A DNA stretch of 55,423 bases from Rhodospirillaceae bacterium. GTDB taxonomy: Bacteria; Pseudomonadota; Alphaproteobacteria; UBA828. Position 1 is the stretch's first letter; every line of letters begins with the position of its first letter. Below the pieces are notes generated by a model that was not told the origin of the DNA, did no database searches, and worked only from the letters and a program-made list of their open reading frames with translations. The translations under genes were made by a program, and so were the position numbers. The stretch is from NCBI GenBank assembly GCA_018666805.1, contig JABIXB010000140.1, forward strand, positions 1-55,423, given 5' to 3'. Positions 8,756 to 17,755 of this stretch are shown here, in pieces.

Positions 8756-10069
8756 CTATTTCACCGCTTGCCAGGCGCGCGTGAAGAAATCGGCCGTGCC
8801 GAAATTTCCCGCCTTCAGCGCCAAGTGGATCGGCGGTTTGTCCAGGGTCATTGTCCAGGGCGCGCCGGGATCGATCTTATGGCCGATACGGAGCGAGTGA
8901 ATCTTAAGCGCTTTGATGGTTCCGCCCGAGGTTGCGCCGCCGGCGACAACCAATTGACCGACGCCGGCCTTGACCAGGCCTTTGGAAATTTTCGCCAGAC
9001 AGTCTTCGATCAAATTCCGGGATTTCTGGATGCCGTGCTTGCGCTGAATCTTCTTCACCGTCTCGGCATTGGTACTCGAATAAATCAGCACCGGACCATC
9101 CGCCAATTTCGGCTTGGCCCAATCCAATGCTTCCTTGGCGATATCCCGCTTGCCGCCGAGCTTCCTGCCATCGACAAAGAACGCCGGGCAGGTTTTCTTC
9201 ATGTGGGCGACTTGCGCCAAGGTTGCCTCGGAACAACTGCCGGCCACGACAGCCTGATAGCCTGTCGCCTTCGGCAATTCGTCGGCGCCGGAATCGGGGC
9301 CCATCAGGCCGGCGCGGCGGAAATTTTTGGGCAGCGCCATTGCCGCGCCCGAGGCCCCGGTTATCAATTTTATGTCGCGGCAGGCGGTGCCGATATCGCG
9401 TAAATTGCGCGTCGTGACCGCATCGACGATGGCGTAGCGCGAGCCCGCCGCGCGCAGGCGGTTCAATTCGCCCAAGATAGCAGCGGGGCCAAGTGTCACG
9501 ACCTCATGCGGCACCAGGTCAACTTTCGCTTTGGTCTGCCGGCTGAGCACTTTGATCAAATTTGATTGCTTCATCGGTGTTGCCGGATGGGTGCGCATAA
9601 AGGATTCAGACAGCAACAGATTGCCGACGAAAAGATGGCCCTGAAACACGGTGCGCCCGGCCACCGGAAATGACGGACAGAAAACCGTAAAATCTTCCTT
9701 CATCGCTTTTAACAGCGCATCCGCAACCGGCCCGATATTGCCGCGGTTGGTCGAATCGAAGGTCGGGCGGTATTTGAAATATATTTGCTCAGCACCGCGC
9801 GCCTGCAGCCAGCGAAGCGCGGCGAGGGATTGGCGTATCGCGTCTTTGGCCGGGGCCGTGCGGGTATTGAGCGCAATGACGATTGCGTCTGCGTCTTTTA
9901 TGGCCAAATCCTTGTGCGGCACGCCGATTTCCTGAACGGTGCGCATGCCTTGGCTCACCAGGGTGTAGCTCAGGTCGGTTGCGCCGGCGATGTCGTCGGC
10001 GATGGCGCCGAGGAGAATTTTGTTTTTCCCGCCCGCTTTCGTCGCTTTCACGCGTCTAATTTTAGCCAT
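8756..10069 (-). CDS. OtnK-like four-carbon acid sugar kinase, diverged copy 2
   Basis: This 437-residue paralogue of the downstream kinase is colinear along its whole length (LGAIADDIAGATDLSYTL, GRTVFQGHLFVGNLLLS, VAGGATSGGTIKAL, LALKAGNFGTADFF), about half identical by eye. The C-terminal ATP-binding motifs are kept. The substrate loop differs: KYCSTFDST of the canonical family is KYRPTFDST here (R101, P102). The copy therefore looks like a functional kinase with a changed substrate, or a partner subunit. It is the first otn-type gene of the minus-strand operon and starts 8 bases after the stop of the acyl-CoA dehydrogenase. Confidence 0.8.
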   Translation of the reverse strand: MAKIRRVKATKAGGKNKILLGAIADDIAGATDLSYTLVSQGMRTVQEIGVPHKDLAIKDADAIVIALNTRTAPAKDAIRQSLAALRWLQARGAEQIYFKYRPTFDSTNRGNIGPVADALLKAMKEDFTVFCPSFPVAGRTVFQGHLFVGNLLLSESFMRTHPATPMKQSNLIKVLSRQTKAKVDLVPHEVVTLGPAAILGELNRLRAAGSRYAIVDAVTTRNLRDIGTACRDIKLITGASGAAMALPKNFRRAGLMGPDSGADELPKATGYQAVVAGSCSEATLAQVAHMKKTCPAFFVDGRKLGGKRDIAKEALDWAKPKLADGPVLIYSSTNAETVKKIQRKHGIQKSRNLIEDCLAKISKGLVKAGVGQLVVAGGATSGGTIKALKIHSLRIGHKIDPGAPWTMTLDKPPIHLALKAGNFGTADFFTRAWQAVK

Positions 10070-10077
10070 GCCGCCCC

Positions 10078-11310
10078 CTAAAAAAATGCCTGTAGGCCGG
10101 TTTGCGCCCGGCCGAGGATGAGGGCGTGTACGTCATGCGTGCCCTCATAGGTGTTGACCGCTTCCAGATTCATGACATGGCGAATGACGTGATATTCGTC
10201 CGAAACGCCATTGCCGCCATGCATATCGCGTGCGGTGCGGGCAATGTCGATCGCCTTGCCGCAGGAATTGCGCTTGATCAGCGAGATCGTTTCCGGCGCC
10301 AGGCGCCCTTCGTCAAACAGCCGCCCGGCGCGCAAACAGGCCTGCAGGCCGATCGAGATTTCCGTCTGCATGTCGGCGAGTTTTTTCTGAATCAGCTGAT
10401 TGGCGGCGAGCGGGCGGTTGAACTGCTTGCGCTCGAGCGTATAGGAGCGCGCCGCATGCCAGCAGAATTCAGCCGCGCCGAGGGCGCCCCAGGCAATGCC
10501 ATAACGCGCCCGGTTGAGGCAGCCGAACGGCCCGCCCAAACCCGAAGCACCGGGCAGCTCATTTTCTGCCGGCACGAAGACTTCATCCATCTGGATCATG
10601 CCGGTGATCGAGGCGCGCAGGGAAAACTTGCCCTCGATCTTGGGCGCGCTTAAGCCCTTCATGCCTTTTTCGAGAATATAGCCGCGGATAATGCCGTCGT
10701 CGTTTTTGGCCCAGACGACAAACACATCGGCGATCGGCGAATTGGTAATCCAGTTTTTGGCGCCCGACAGGAGAAAGCCGCCATCGGTGCTTTTGGCGCG
10801 TGTGATCATCGAGCCCGGATCGGAGCCATGGTCGGGCTCGGTCAGGCCGAAGCAGCCGATCAGCTCGCCGGTTGCCAGGCCGGGCAGGAATTTTTGTTTC
10901 TGCACATCGCTGCCATAGGCGTTGATCGGATGCATCACCAGGCTCGATTGCACGCTCATGGCGGAGCGGTAGCCGGAATCGACATTCTCGACCTCGCGCG
11001 CCATCAGGCCGTAACAGACATAGGAAACGCCGGCGCAGCCATAGCCGTCGATGGTCGCGCCGAGCATGCCGAGCGCGCCCATCTCGTTCATGATCTCGCG
11101 GTCGAAGCGCTCGTGCCGGTTGGCTTCGAGGATGCGCGGCATGAGCTGTTCCTGGGCGTAGGCGTGCGCGGTATCGCGCACCAGGCACTCTTCTTCTGAG
11201 AGCTGCTCGCCGAGCAGGAAGGGATCTTCCCACTGAAACTTGGGGCGCGCAGGTTTGGCGGGTTTGCCCGCTTCCCTGACATTGGCCGCGCTTGCGGCTG
11301 GCTCGCTCAT
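10078..11310 (-). CDS. gcdH: Glutaryl-CoA dehydrogenase (acyl-CoA dehydrogenase family)
   Basis: GcdH oxidises and decarboxylates glutaryl-CoA to crotonyl-CoA with FAD in lysine, tryptophan and benzoate breakdown. The 410 residues carry [16 protein letters not shown], the glutaryl-carboxylate-binding Arg/Ser segment nearly identical to mammalian [17 protein letters not shown] for flavin binding, and [17 protein letters not shown] with the catalytic glutamate. The ATG at 11310 is chosen because GGAGA lies 8 bases upstream; an in-frame start 63 bases earlier adds a basic unconserved stretch. Residues 1-25 are an Ala/Pro-rich extension. Only 8 bases separate its stop from the next kinase gene, so it heads a GcdH-OtnK-OtnK-OtnC operon, an odd metabolic combination. 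Confidence 0.9.
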   Translation of the reverse strand: MSEPAASAANVREAGKPAKPARPKFQWEDPFLLGEQLSEEECLVRDTAHAYAQEQLMPRILEANRHERFDREIMNEMGALGMLGATIDGYGCAGVSYVCYGLMAREVENVDSGYRSAMSVQSSLVMHPINAYGSDVQKQKFLPGLATGELIGCFGLTEPDHGSDPGSMITRAKSTDGGFLLSGAKNWITNSPIADVFVVWAKNDDGIIRGYILEKGMKGLSAPKIEGKFSLRASITGMIQMDEVFVPAENELPGASGLGGPFGCLNRARYGIAWGALGAAEFCWHAARSYTLERKQFNRPLAANQLIQKKLADMQTEISIGLQACLRAGRLFDEGRLAPETISLIKRNSCGKAIDIARTARDMHGGNGVSDEYHVIRHVMNLEAVNTYEGTHDVHALILGRAQTGLQAFF

Positions 11311-11456
11311 GGCTTCTCTCCGTGCAGGCTTTTTTAGCTTCTCCTTTCTAGCATTGCTGGGGTTGCGCTCCAAGCCCGCCGGTCGCGATCTCCGTACTGT
11401 TAATTTTTTCCCGAACGGGCAACAATGTCGCTCCTTCTCGCCATTCGGAATCCGAT

Positions 11457-12383
11457 GTGTACAACCCGTCGCCAGCCAGGGCCGCCAGCGCCAGCCTGCA
11501 GCAAACCGGTGTGTTGCCGCTTATTCTGCTGTTCGCGCTCGGGCTCGGCTTCGGCGTGAGCTTCACCTTGAACAAGCTCGCCACCACCAATGGCGTGCCG
11601 TTTATCCCCTATGTGTTTTGGCAATCCGCCGGTGCGGCGCTGTTGCTTGTTGTTGCCGCCCTGGGCTTGCGCCAACTGCCCGCCGTGACGGGCGCGCATA
11701 TCCGTATCTATGTGGTGATGGCGCTCCTCAATGTGGCGATCCCCTATTTGGTGCTGAGCTATGTCGCGCCCAAGCTGCCGGCTGGGCTGTTGCCGATCGG
11801 CCTCGCCCTGGTACCGGGGGTGATTTATTTGATGGCGCTCGCACTTCGCCAGGAGCGTTTCGGCGTGCTGCGCTTCGGCGGGATTTGCCTTGGCCTGGTC
11901 GGCGTGTTGGTGATCCTGCTGCCGAAAGCGAGCCTGCCCGAGCCCGATATGGTGGGATGGCTGGCGCTCAGCCTGGTGGCGACGCTCGCCTTTTCGCTGC
12001 GCGCCGTGCTGGTGCCGCTGATGCGCCCGCCGGCAACAACTTCGCTCTCGCTCGCCTGCGGCCTTCTGATCGCGGCGACCATCATCATGTTGGCGATCAT
12101 GGCGGCGAGCGGAGAGTGGTGGGCCTTTGAAGGCGACTTCGGCATCGGTCATGGCGCCACTGTCGCCGGCATGTTTAACAATGCGCTGATCCTGGTGCTG
12201 ATTTTCACCGTTATCCGCATGTCGGGCCCGGTGTTCTTCGGCGCCGTAAATTACATTTCGATGCTGGTCGGCGTCGCCCTTGGCATGCTTGTATTCGGTG
12301 AACAGCATTCGCTCTGGGTGTGGCTTGCCATCGCCCTGGTGCTGGTCGGCCTCTATCTGGTTAACCGCGGCAAGGCACGATGA
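11457..12383 (+). CDS. DMT superfamily (EamA) transporter
   Basis: This 308-residue integral membrane protein has about ten predicted helices in two EamA repeats. Examples are [20 protein letters not shown] at the N terminus and [15 protein letters not shown] at the C terminus. Drug/metabolite transporters of this type mostly export small metabolites, and the substrate cannot be read. The GTG start at 11457 has GGAA 6 bases upstream; no ATG in frame fits. The stop overlaps the next start by four bases (ATGA), coupling it to a close paralogue. It is divergent from gcdH with 146 bases between. Confidence 0.82.
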   Translation: MYNPSPARAASASLQQTGVLPLILLFALGLGFGVSFTLNKLATTNGVPFIPYVFWQSAGAALLLVVAALGLRQLPAVTGAHIRIYVVMALLNVAIPYLVLSYVAPKLPAGLLPIGLALVPGVIYLMALALRQERFGVLRFGGICLGLVGVLVILLPKASLPEPDMVGWLALSLVATLAFSLRAVLVPLMRPPATTSLSLACGLLIAATIIMLAIMAASGEWWAFEGDFGIGHGATVAGMFNNALILVLIFTVIRMSGPVFFGAVNYISMLVGVALGMLVFGEQHSLWVWLAIALVLVGLYLVNRGKAR

Positions 12384-13309
12384 CAAATAGCAAGACCGAA
12401 GCGGCGCGCGCCGCATGGCGCAGCCCGGGCGCCATTCCGATATTGATGCTGTTCGTGCTCGGGCTGTCGTTTGCCGTGGTGCTCGTTCTCAACCGGGTCG
12501 CCGTCGAGGGTGGCGTGCCGTTCATCCCCTATGTGTTTTGGCAATCGCTCGGCGGCTTTGCGATCCTCCTGTTGCTGGCTCTGACCATGAGCGGCAGGCC
12601 GCCGCTGAGCTGGGCGCATATTCGTGTCTATATGGTCACCGGATCGCTCAACCTGACCATTCCCTATCTGATTTTCGCTTTTGTTGCGGCCAAGGTGCCG
12701 ACCGGAATCCTCGGTCTCAGCCTGTCGCTTGTGCCGGTGACGATTTACATGCTCGCGCTGATATTCCGGCTCGACAGTTTTCGCATCGTCCGCTTTTTCG
12801 GCATCCTGCTCGGGCTGGCCGGAATTCTGTTCGTCCTGTTGCCGGAGGCCAGCCTGCCGTCGCCGGATATGGTCGGCTGGGTGGCGCTCGGTTTCGTCGC
12901 GCCGCTGTGCTATGCGCTGAATGCCGTCTGTGTCGCGATGCTACGCCCGCCCGAGGGCGATTCGGTGCAACTCGCCAGTGGCTTGATGTTTACCGGCAGT
13001 GTTTCGATGCTGGTGGTGATGGCGGTAACCGGCGAGTGGTGGGCCTTCGAAGGCAGTTTCGGCGACGGTCATTGGGCCACCCTGGTGGCGATGGCCAATA
13101 ACGCGCTGTCCTTTTATCTGATCTTCGAGCTGATCAAGCGCGCCGGGCCGGTGTTCTTCTCGATGGTAAATTACGTCGCCACCTTGACCGCCATGGGGCT
13201 TGGTATCTGGATTTTCAGCGATGCGCACAGCATCTGGATCTGGGCGGCGCTGGTGCTGATCGGCGCCAGCCTGGTGCTGGTGAATTTCGTCTCGATGCGC
13301 GGGCGTTGA
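12380..13309 (+). CDS. DMT superfamily (EamA) transporter, tandem paralogue
   Basis: This 309-residue ten-helix EamA protein is clearly a duplicate of the gene before it: [16 protein letters not shown] against [16 protein letters not shown], and [14 protein letters not shown] against [14 protein letters not shown]. The two are translationally coupled by an ATGA overlap and could form a heterodimeric exporter, as other paired DMT proteins do. That is inference. Convergent ompA-like lipoprotein gene lies downstream, with a shared hairpin between. Confidence 0.82.
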   Translation: MTNSKTEAARAAWRSPGAIPILMLFVLGLSFAVVLVLNRVAVEGGVPFIPYVFWQSLGGFAILLLLALTMSGRPPLSWAHIRVYMVTGSLNLTIPYLIFAFVAAKVPTGILGLSLSLVPVTIYMLALIFRLDSFRIVRFFGILLGLAGILFVLLPEASLPSPDMVGWVALGFVAPLCYALNAVCVAMLRPPEGDSVQLASGLMFTGSVSMLVVMAVTGEWWAFEGSFGDGHWATLVAMANNALSFYLIFELIKRAGPVFFSMVNYVATLTAMGLGIWIFSDAHSIWIWAALVLIGASLVLVNFVSMRGR

Positions 13310-13311
13310 AA

Positions 13312-13346
13312 TAAAAAAGGAGGCCGGCGAGAAATCACCGGCCCCC
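13312..13346 (-). terminator. Rho-independent terminator of the OmpA-family gene
   Basis: Read on the minus strand, an 11-bp GC-rich stem (two mismatches, 6-base loop) is followed by TTTTTT. The T tract lies at 13313-13318 on the plus strand as A residues. It sits 17 bases past the stop of the minus-strand OmpA-family gene. On the plus strand the stem lacks a T tract, so it works poorly for the DMT gene. Confidence 0.75.
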
Positions 13347-13362
13347 TTAATCACGTTACCGG

Positions 13363-14280
13363 CTATTTCAGGAATATTTCGACACGCCGGTTCCTGCCTT
13401 CTTTGACACCGTCGACCGTTTTGGCGGCGAGCTGGTTTTCGCCGTGGTTTTCGATGTTGATATTCAAATTAACGCCACCGAAACGGCGCACCATATCGAC
13501 AACGGCAAGCGCCCGTTTCTGCGCCAGGTCCTGGTTGTAGCTTGAGGCACCGGCACGGTCCGTATGGGCCGAAACCACCATATCGTTGACCTTCAACTGG
13601 CGCGTCGCCGCCACCGCGTCGCCGATCGTATGGGTGGCGTCCTTGGAAACCGTCGCGCTGTTGAAATCGAAATAGATCACATAGTGGGTCGATGCCGGCT
13701 CGATTTCCGGCAGCGCCATGGGCTCCGCTTCCTCGACCACCGGATCCGCCATCGGTTCGGGCGCCGGGCGGAGCGCATTTTCAACCGTCACGATGGCGCC
13801 GAAGAAGGCGGCGCGGCAGGCGGCGATATCTTCGGGCTGGATATTTTCTTCCTGCTCCTCGACCCAGCAGTCGAACATGGCTTGGGCGTGCGCGGCGCTG
13901 ACCGGCACCTTGGTCCGGCCCGAGGCATCGAGCGCCGACGTCAGGCGGTCGCGTGCTCTGTCGAGTTCATCCACATTGGCTTCAGGAATATCCCAATTCT
14001 CCAACATGACGGGCAGAGGCGCATTGCCCGAGGCCGACGCCACCGCCCGTTCAGCGAAAATGTCTGAGCGGCTATAATCAAACTCGGCATATTCGTCCTC
14101 TGCCTGGGTCATATATTCGCTATAAAGAGCGTTCTCGAAGGCGGTTCCGCTCGGCTGGGCATCGCGTGCGTCGTACAGACCGAAGCCGGAGCAGGCGCCG
14201 AGCAGCAGCAATCCGGCGCCAAGAGCAAGGCTCCTGTTGAGCGCTCTATATTTGAGTATGGATAGCAGTCGATATTTCAT
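13363..14280 (-). CDS. OmpA-family outer-membrane lipoprotein
   Basis: The 305-residue protein has a lipoprotein signal: a basic N terminus, then LALGAGLLLLGACSG with the lipobox Cys at about residue 30. A variable periplasmic region of about 150 residues follows, then a C-terminal OmpA-like peptidoglycan-binding domain (YVIYFDFNSATVSKDA, SAHTDRAGASSYNQDLAQKR, GRNRRVEIFLK). The Asp in HTDRAG and the Arg in RNRRVE are the usual diaminopimelate-contacting residues. It probably tethers the outer membrane to peptidoglycan. The middle part (DYSRSDIFAERAVASASG) looks helical and unlike Pal, so it is not a simple Pal homologue. It has its own terminator and is divergent from the small gene at 14517. 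Confidence 0.85.
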   Translation of the reverse strand: MKYRLLSILKYRALNRSLALGAGLLLLGACSGFGLYDARDAQPSGTAFENALYSEYMTQAEDEYAEFDYSRSDIFAERAVASASGNAPLPVMLENWDIPEANVDELDRARDRLTSALDASGRTKVPVSAAHAQAMFDCWVEEQEENIQPEDIAACRAAFFGAIVTVENALRPAPEPMADPVVEEAEPMALPEIEPASTHYVIYFDFNSATVSKDATHTIGDAVAATRQLKVNDMVVSAHTDRAGASSYNQDLAQKRALAVVDMVRRFGGVNLNINIENHGENQLAAKTVDGVKEGRNRRVEIFLK

Positions 14281-14516
14281 TTCGGCTTTTTCCCCTATGT
14301 TTCGTATTTCATTAAATTCGCCGGTCTAGCATTGTGAATTTGAAGGGCGGGGCTCCGGCCACCACACGCGACAATACTAATGTATAATAATTAATGTGAA
14401 AAAGATGACAGTGATCACATTGGGCGATTTTTTTGTCAGATCTCTTGCGGCCGCTGCGCGCCGCCGCCATGCTGATTCTGGCTCTGTGATGACCGGGAAT
14501 TAATCAGAAGGCGGCC

Positions 14517-14750
14517 ATGCGACGGCAGAAAATTAATGGTCGGGAAATCCTGTTGGAGTTCCACCATGTCGGCGATTACGTCAAAGTTTCGGCGATCGAT
14601 ACCTCGACCAATATTGAGGCATCTATCGTCGGCTCGCCGCGCATAAGCCAGCAGGAATTGACCCGCCTCGCCGTGCGTAAGTTGGATTATGTGCTGAAAA
14701 AAAAGCGCAAGGCGGCCAAGGCCAAGCCGGAGCGCGGCATTAAAGTCTGA
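14517..14750 (+). CDS. Small conserved basic protein (DUF6898-like)
   Basis: This 77-residue protein begins MRRQKINGREILLEFHHVG and continues with a beta strand (YVKVSAIDTSTNIEASIVG), a helix (SQQELTRLAVRKLDYVLK) and a Lys-rich tail. It resembles a small alphaproteobacterial family of unknown function whose members read DYVKVSAIDxxTGxEVxIVG; the family label is from memory. AGAAGGCGG just upstream is a good ribosome site. It is convergent with the MucR-like regulator, only 14 bases from its stop. A TATAAT lies at 14383 but without a clear -35. The function is unknown. Confidence 0.65.
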   Translation: MRRQKINGREILLEFHHVGDYVKVSAIDTSTNIEASIVGSPRISQQELTRLAVRKLDYVLKKKRKAAKAKPERGIKV

Positions 14751-14764
14751 AAATATACGGTCGT

Positions 14765-15190
14765 TTAGTTTTCGCTGCGCTTTTGCCCGAGGCCGATTTT
14801 TTTGGCGAATTCCGAACGCCGTTTGGCGTAATTCGGCGCCACCATCGGATAGTCCGCCGGCAAACCCCAGCGCGCGCGGTATTCATCGGGAGTCAATCCA
14901 AACGTGGTGCGCAAGTGCCGTTTGAGCATTTTTAGTTTGCGCCCGTCTTCCAGGCAGATGATGTAGTCCGGCGTGATCGAGCGGCGGATCGGCACCGCCG
15001 GTTTCCCCGCCGCCTTTTCAGCGCCGTTATCGCCCTGATCGACCTGGCGCAAGGCGGCGCCTACGGTGCGGACGATTTCCGGCACCTGATCTGCTGAGAG
15101 TGAATTATTGCCGACATAGGCAGCGACGATTTCCGCCGTCATGCGTAACAATTCATTTTCATCGACGTTGTTTTCGTTATCTTCCGGCAT
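14765..15190 (-). CDS. MucR/Ros family transcriptional regulator with incomplete zinc site
   Basis: The 141-residue protein has the C-terminal Ros/MucR DNA-binding domain: PDYIICLEDGRKLKMLKRHL, then LTPDEYRARWGLPADYPMVA and the basic tail. MucR proteins are H-NS-like global silencers in alphaproteobacteria that bind AT-rich DNA and often their own promoter. Of the four zinc ligands of Ros (C79, C82, H92, H97), this protein keeps C79 and H92 but has Asp at 82 and Phe at 97, so it should fold without zinc, as described for some Mesorhizobium homologues. An N-terminal acidic helix would mediate oligomerisation. The very AT-rich region upstream fits autoregulation. Confidence 0.88.
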   Translation of the reverse strand: MPEDNENNVDENELLRMTAEIVAAYVGNNSLSADQVPEIVRTVGAALRQVDQGDNGAEKAAGKPAVPIRRSITPDYIICLEDGRKLKMLKRHLRTTFGLTPDEYRARWGLPADYPMVAPNYAKRRSEFAKKIGLGQKRSEN

Positions 15191-15479
15191 AGTATTAGCG
15201 TCATTTTTTATTTACAGACTATAATTTAATGACAGTGTGATTTGCAGGTGTCAAATAATATTAATACGTACACCCAATACATGCGCTTGACTATTAGGTA
15301 CAATAATATTCATGACATTTACACGGCTTGGGTAAGACTCAAATAGGCATGTTATACGCACGATCTATTGTGGCCGAGGCACTGTGGCTACGCGAGATAT
15401 GGTGTCGGTGGGCTTGCCCCGCGCCACAATGTGCGCGTATACAATAAATCCATTCCAAAACGAGTAAGCGTTCGAGTAC
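15191..15479. other. AT-rich divergent promoter region between mucR-like gene and rpiB
   Basis: These 289 bases are strikingly AT-rich in the 150 bases next to the regulator. On the minus strand TTGACA (15254-15249) is a fair -35 for the regulator gene, but its -10 partner is poor. On the plus strand TTGGGT at 15328 and TATACG at 15353, 19 bases apart, are a weak promoter candidate for rpiB-glyA. Runs of TAATATT fit MucR-type binding. No gene is seen. Confidence 0.35.
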
Positions 15480-15914
15480 ATGTCCGTAAAAGCCGTCGCG
15501 ATTGCTTCCGACCATCGGGGGATTGCCTTGAAAGCAGCCCTTGCCGTCACTCTGCGCGCCCGGGGATTGAAGGTCTTGGACCTTGGCCCCGACAGCGAGG
15601 ACGCGGTCGATTATCCCGATTTTGCCGACAAGCTCGCGCATGAAATCAACTCCGGCGAGGCCGAGCGCGGCGTCTTGATTTGCGGCTCCGGTATCGGCAT
15701 GAGCATTGCCGCCAACCGCCACCGCCAGGTGCGCGCGGCGCTTTGCCATGATGCCGACGCGGCGCGCCTGACGCGCCAACATAATGACGCAAATGTGCTC
15801 ACCCTGCCTGGTTCCTCGATTAGCGAAGCAGAGGCCCAGGCGTGCCTGGGCGCCTTTCTCGACACCGATTTTGAAGGCGGGCGTCATGCCCGCCGGGTTG
15901 CCAAGCTGGCGTGA
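15480..15914 (+). CDS. rpiB: Ribose-5-phosphate isomerase B
   Basis: RpiB interconverts ribose 5-phosphate and ribulose 5-phosphate in the pentose phosphate pathway. The 144-residue protein matches the family: IASDHRGIALKAAL near the N terminus, GVLICGSGIGMSIAANR with the catalytic Cys and phosphate-binding loop at about residue 65, and HNDANVLTLPGSSIS near residue 100. The start follows a weak GAGTA ribosome site. It lies just ahead of glyA, an arrangement common in alphaproteobacteria. Its divergent neighbour is the MucR-like gene. Confidence 0.92.
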   Translation: MSVKAVAIASDHRGIALKAALAVTLRARGLKVLDLGPDSEDAVDYPDFADKLAHEINSGEAERGVLICGSGIGMSIAANRHRQVRAALCHDADAARLTRQHNDANVLTLPGSSISEAEAQACLGAFLDTDFEGGRHARRVAKLA

Positions 15915-15950
15915 TTCCTTAAATTTTTTGTATGGCGAGTGAATTTAGCA

Positions 15951-17276
15951 ATGTCCGCATCTAAGCCAAGCGCCGGCCTGTCGGCCGGCGTTCGTCACGA
16001 AGATTTCTTTTCCGGCTCGCTCGCCTCGGCCGACCCGGAGGTCAAGGACGCGATAAGCCAGGAAGTCGCGCGCCTGCAGAATTCCATCGAGCTGATTGCC
16101 TCGGAAAATATCGTCTCACGCGCCGTACTCGAGGCGCAGGGCTCGGTGATGACCAACAAATATGCCGAGGGCTATCCCGGCCGGCGCTATTATGGCGGTT
16201 GCGAATATGTCGACGTCACCGAACGTCTGGCGATTTCCCGCGCCAAGCAAATATTCTCCTCGGGCTTTGCCAATGTGCAGCCGCATTCCGGCTCGCAGGC
16301 CAATCAGGCAGCCTATATGGCGGTGATGAAGCCGGGCGATAAATTGCTTGGCATGTCGCTCGCGGCCGGTGGGCATCTCACCCATGGCGCCGCGCCGAAC
16401 CAGTCAGGCAAATGGTTTAAGGCGGTGCAATATGGCGTCCGCCAGCAGGATGCCGCGATCGATTTCGATGAGGTGGCAAGCCTGGCGAAAGAGCACAAGC
16501 CGCAAGTCATTGTCTGCGGCGGCTCGGCCTACCCGCGCTTTATCGATTTTGCCCGTTTTCGCCAGATCGCTGATTCGGTCGGCGCGGTGATGATTGTCGA
16601 TATGGCGCATTTTGCCGGATTGGTGGCGGCGGGTGTGCACCCGAGCCCCGTGCCGCACGCCGATATCGTGACCACGACAACGCATAAAACCCTGCGCGGC
16701 CCGCGCGGCGGCATGATTCTCACCAATGACGAAGCGCTCGCCAAAAAAATTGATTCGGCTATTTTCCCGGGCTTGCAGGGCGGTCCGCTGGAGCATGTCA
16801 TTGCCGCCAAGGCGGTTGCTTTCGGCGAAGCGCTCCGGCCCGAATTCCGCAGCTACGGCGAGCGCATTGTCGATAACGCAAATATTCTCGCCGACACCCT
16901 GGCCGCGAACGGCATCGATATCGTCTCGGGCGGCACGGATACGCATTTATTATTGGCCGATCTGCGGCCCAAGAAACTCACCGGCAAAGCGGCGGAAGAA
17001 AGCCTTGAGCGGGCCGGAATGACCTGTAACAAAAACGCCATTCCCTTCGATCCGCAAAAACCGTCGATCACGTCCGGCATTCGCCTCGGCTCGCCGGCGG
17101 CAACCAGCCGGGGTTTCGGGGCTGAGGAATTCCGCCAGGTCGGCAATTGGATTGCCGAGGTTCTCGATGGTTTGGCCGCGAACCCGGACAACAACGAACT
17201 GGTGGAGGCACGGGTGCGCGAGCAAACCGTCGCCTTGTGCCGCAATTTCCCCATTTATCCCGATTTGGATTATTAG
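15951..17276 (+). CDS. glyA: Serine hydroxymethyltransferase
   Basis: GlyA is the PLP enzyme that converts serine plus tetrahydrofolate into glycine and methylene-THF. The 441-residue protein has [36 protein letters not shown] and the PLP-lysine motif [17 protein letters not shown] use the ATG at 15951; a GTG 12 bases earlier is open in frame but gives a non-homologous start with no ribosome site. It heads the glyA-nrdR-rib-nusB-thiL block, with 14 bases to nrdR, so C1 metabolism is transcribed together with riboflavin synthesis. Confidence 0.95.
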   Translation: MSASKPSAGLSAGVRHEDFFSGSLASADPEVKDAISQEVARLQNSIELIASENIVSRAVLEAQGSVMTNKYAEGYPGRRYYGGCEYVDVTERLAISRAKQIFSSGFANVQPHSGSQANQAAYMAVMKPGDKLLGMSLAAGGHLTHGAAPNQSGKWFKAVQYGVRQQDAAIDFDEVASLAKEHKPQVIVCGGSAYPRFIDFARFRQIADSVGAVMIVDMAHFAGLVAAGVHPSPVPHADIVTTTTHKTLRGPRGGMILTNDEALAKKIDSAIFPGLQGGPLEHVIAAKAVAFGEALRPEFRSYGERIVDNANILADTLAANGIDIVSGGTDTHLLLADLRPKKLTGKAAEESLERAGMTCNKNAIPFDPQKPSITSGIRLGSPAATSRGFGAEEFRQVGNWIAEVLDGLAANPDNNELVEARVREQTVALCRNFPIYPDLDY

Positions 17277-17290
17277 GTCAGGAAGACGCC

Positions 17291-17755
17291 ATGCGCTGTC
17301 CTTTTTGTGGTCACGACGATACGCAAGTAAAAGATTCCCGGCCGACGGAAGACAATACGTCGATCCGCCGGCGCCGCGCCTGCCCCAACTGCGGCGGCCG
17401 CTTCACCACCTTCGAGCGCATTCAGATGCGCGAGTTGACGGTCATCAAGCGCAACGGTCAGCGCACCTCGTTCGAGCGCGACAAGCTGGCCCGCTCGATG
17501 GCGATTGCGCTCCGTAAACGGCCGGTCGAGCCGGATCGGGTGGAGCGCGTGATCAACGGCATCGTGCGCCGGCTCGAAAGCTTGGGTGAACAGGAGATCC
17601 CCTCCAGCGTGGTCGGCGAGATGATCATGGAGGCGCTCGCCGGGCTTGATTCGGTGGCTTATGTGCGCTTCGCCTCGGTCTATAAGAATTTCCGCGAGGC
17701 CAAGGATTTCGAAAAATTCATCGGCGGCTTGGGTGGCGACGACGAAGAGCAGTGA
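17291..17755 (+). CDS. nrdR: Transcriptional repressor NrdR
   Basis: NrdR is the ATP/dATP-sensing repressor of ribonucleotide reductase genes. The 154-residue protein has the N-terminal zinc ribbon [18 protein letters not shown] with its second Cys pair in [13 protein letters not shown], then the ATP-cone domain ([20 protein letters not shown]). The ATG at 17291 is chosen because the zinc ribbon starts at Met1 and AGGAAGACGCC precedes it. The open frame continues upstream into glyA, but that part is not protein-like. It lies between glyA and ribD, the usual alphaproteobacterial location. Confidence 0.95.
   Translation: MRCPFCGHDDTQVKDSRPTEDNTSIRRRRACPNCGGRFTTFERIQMRELTVIKRNGQRTSFERDKLARSMAIALRKRPVEPDRVERVINGIVRRLESLGEQEIPSSVVGEMIMEALAGLDSVAYVRFASVYKNFREAKDFEKFIGGLGGDDEEQ

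Noticed and set aside
11400-12416. 338-residue Gln/His-rich open frame opposite the first DMT gene
   Set aside because: The composition is that of a complement of membrane-helix codons, and the plus strand has a clear transporter.
14383-14388. TATAAT as promoter of the gene at 14517
   Set aside because: No acceptable -35 hexamer is found at 16-18 bases, and it is 130 bases from the start.
15287-15309. TTGACT as a promoter element for rpiB
   Set aside because: Hexamers at 15-18 bases downstream do not resemble TATAAT.
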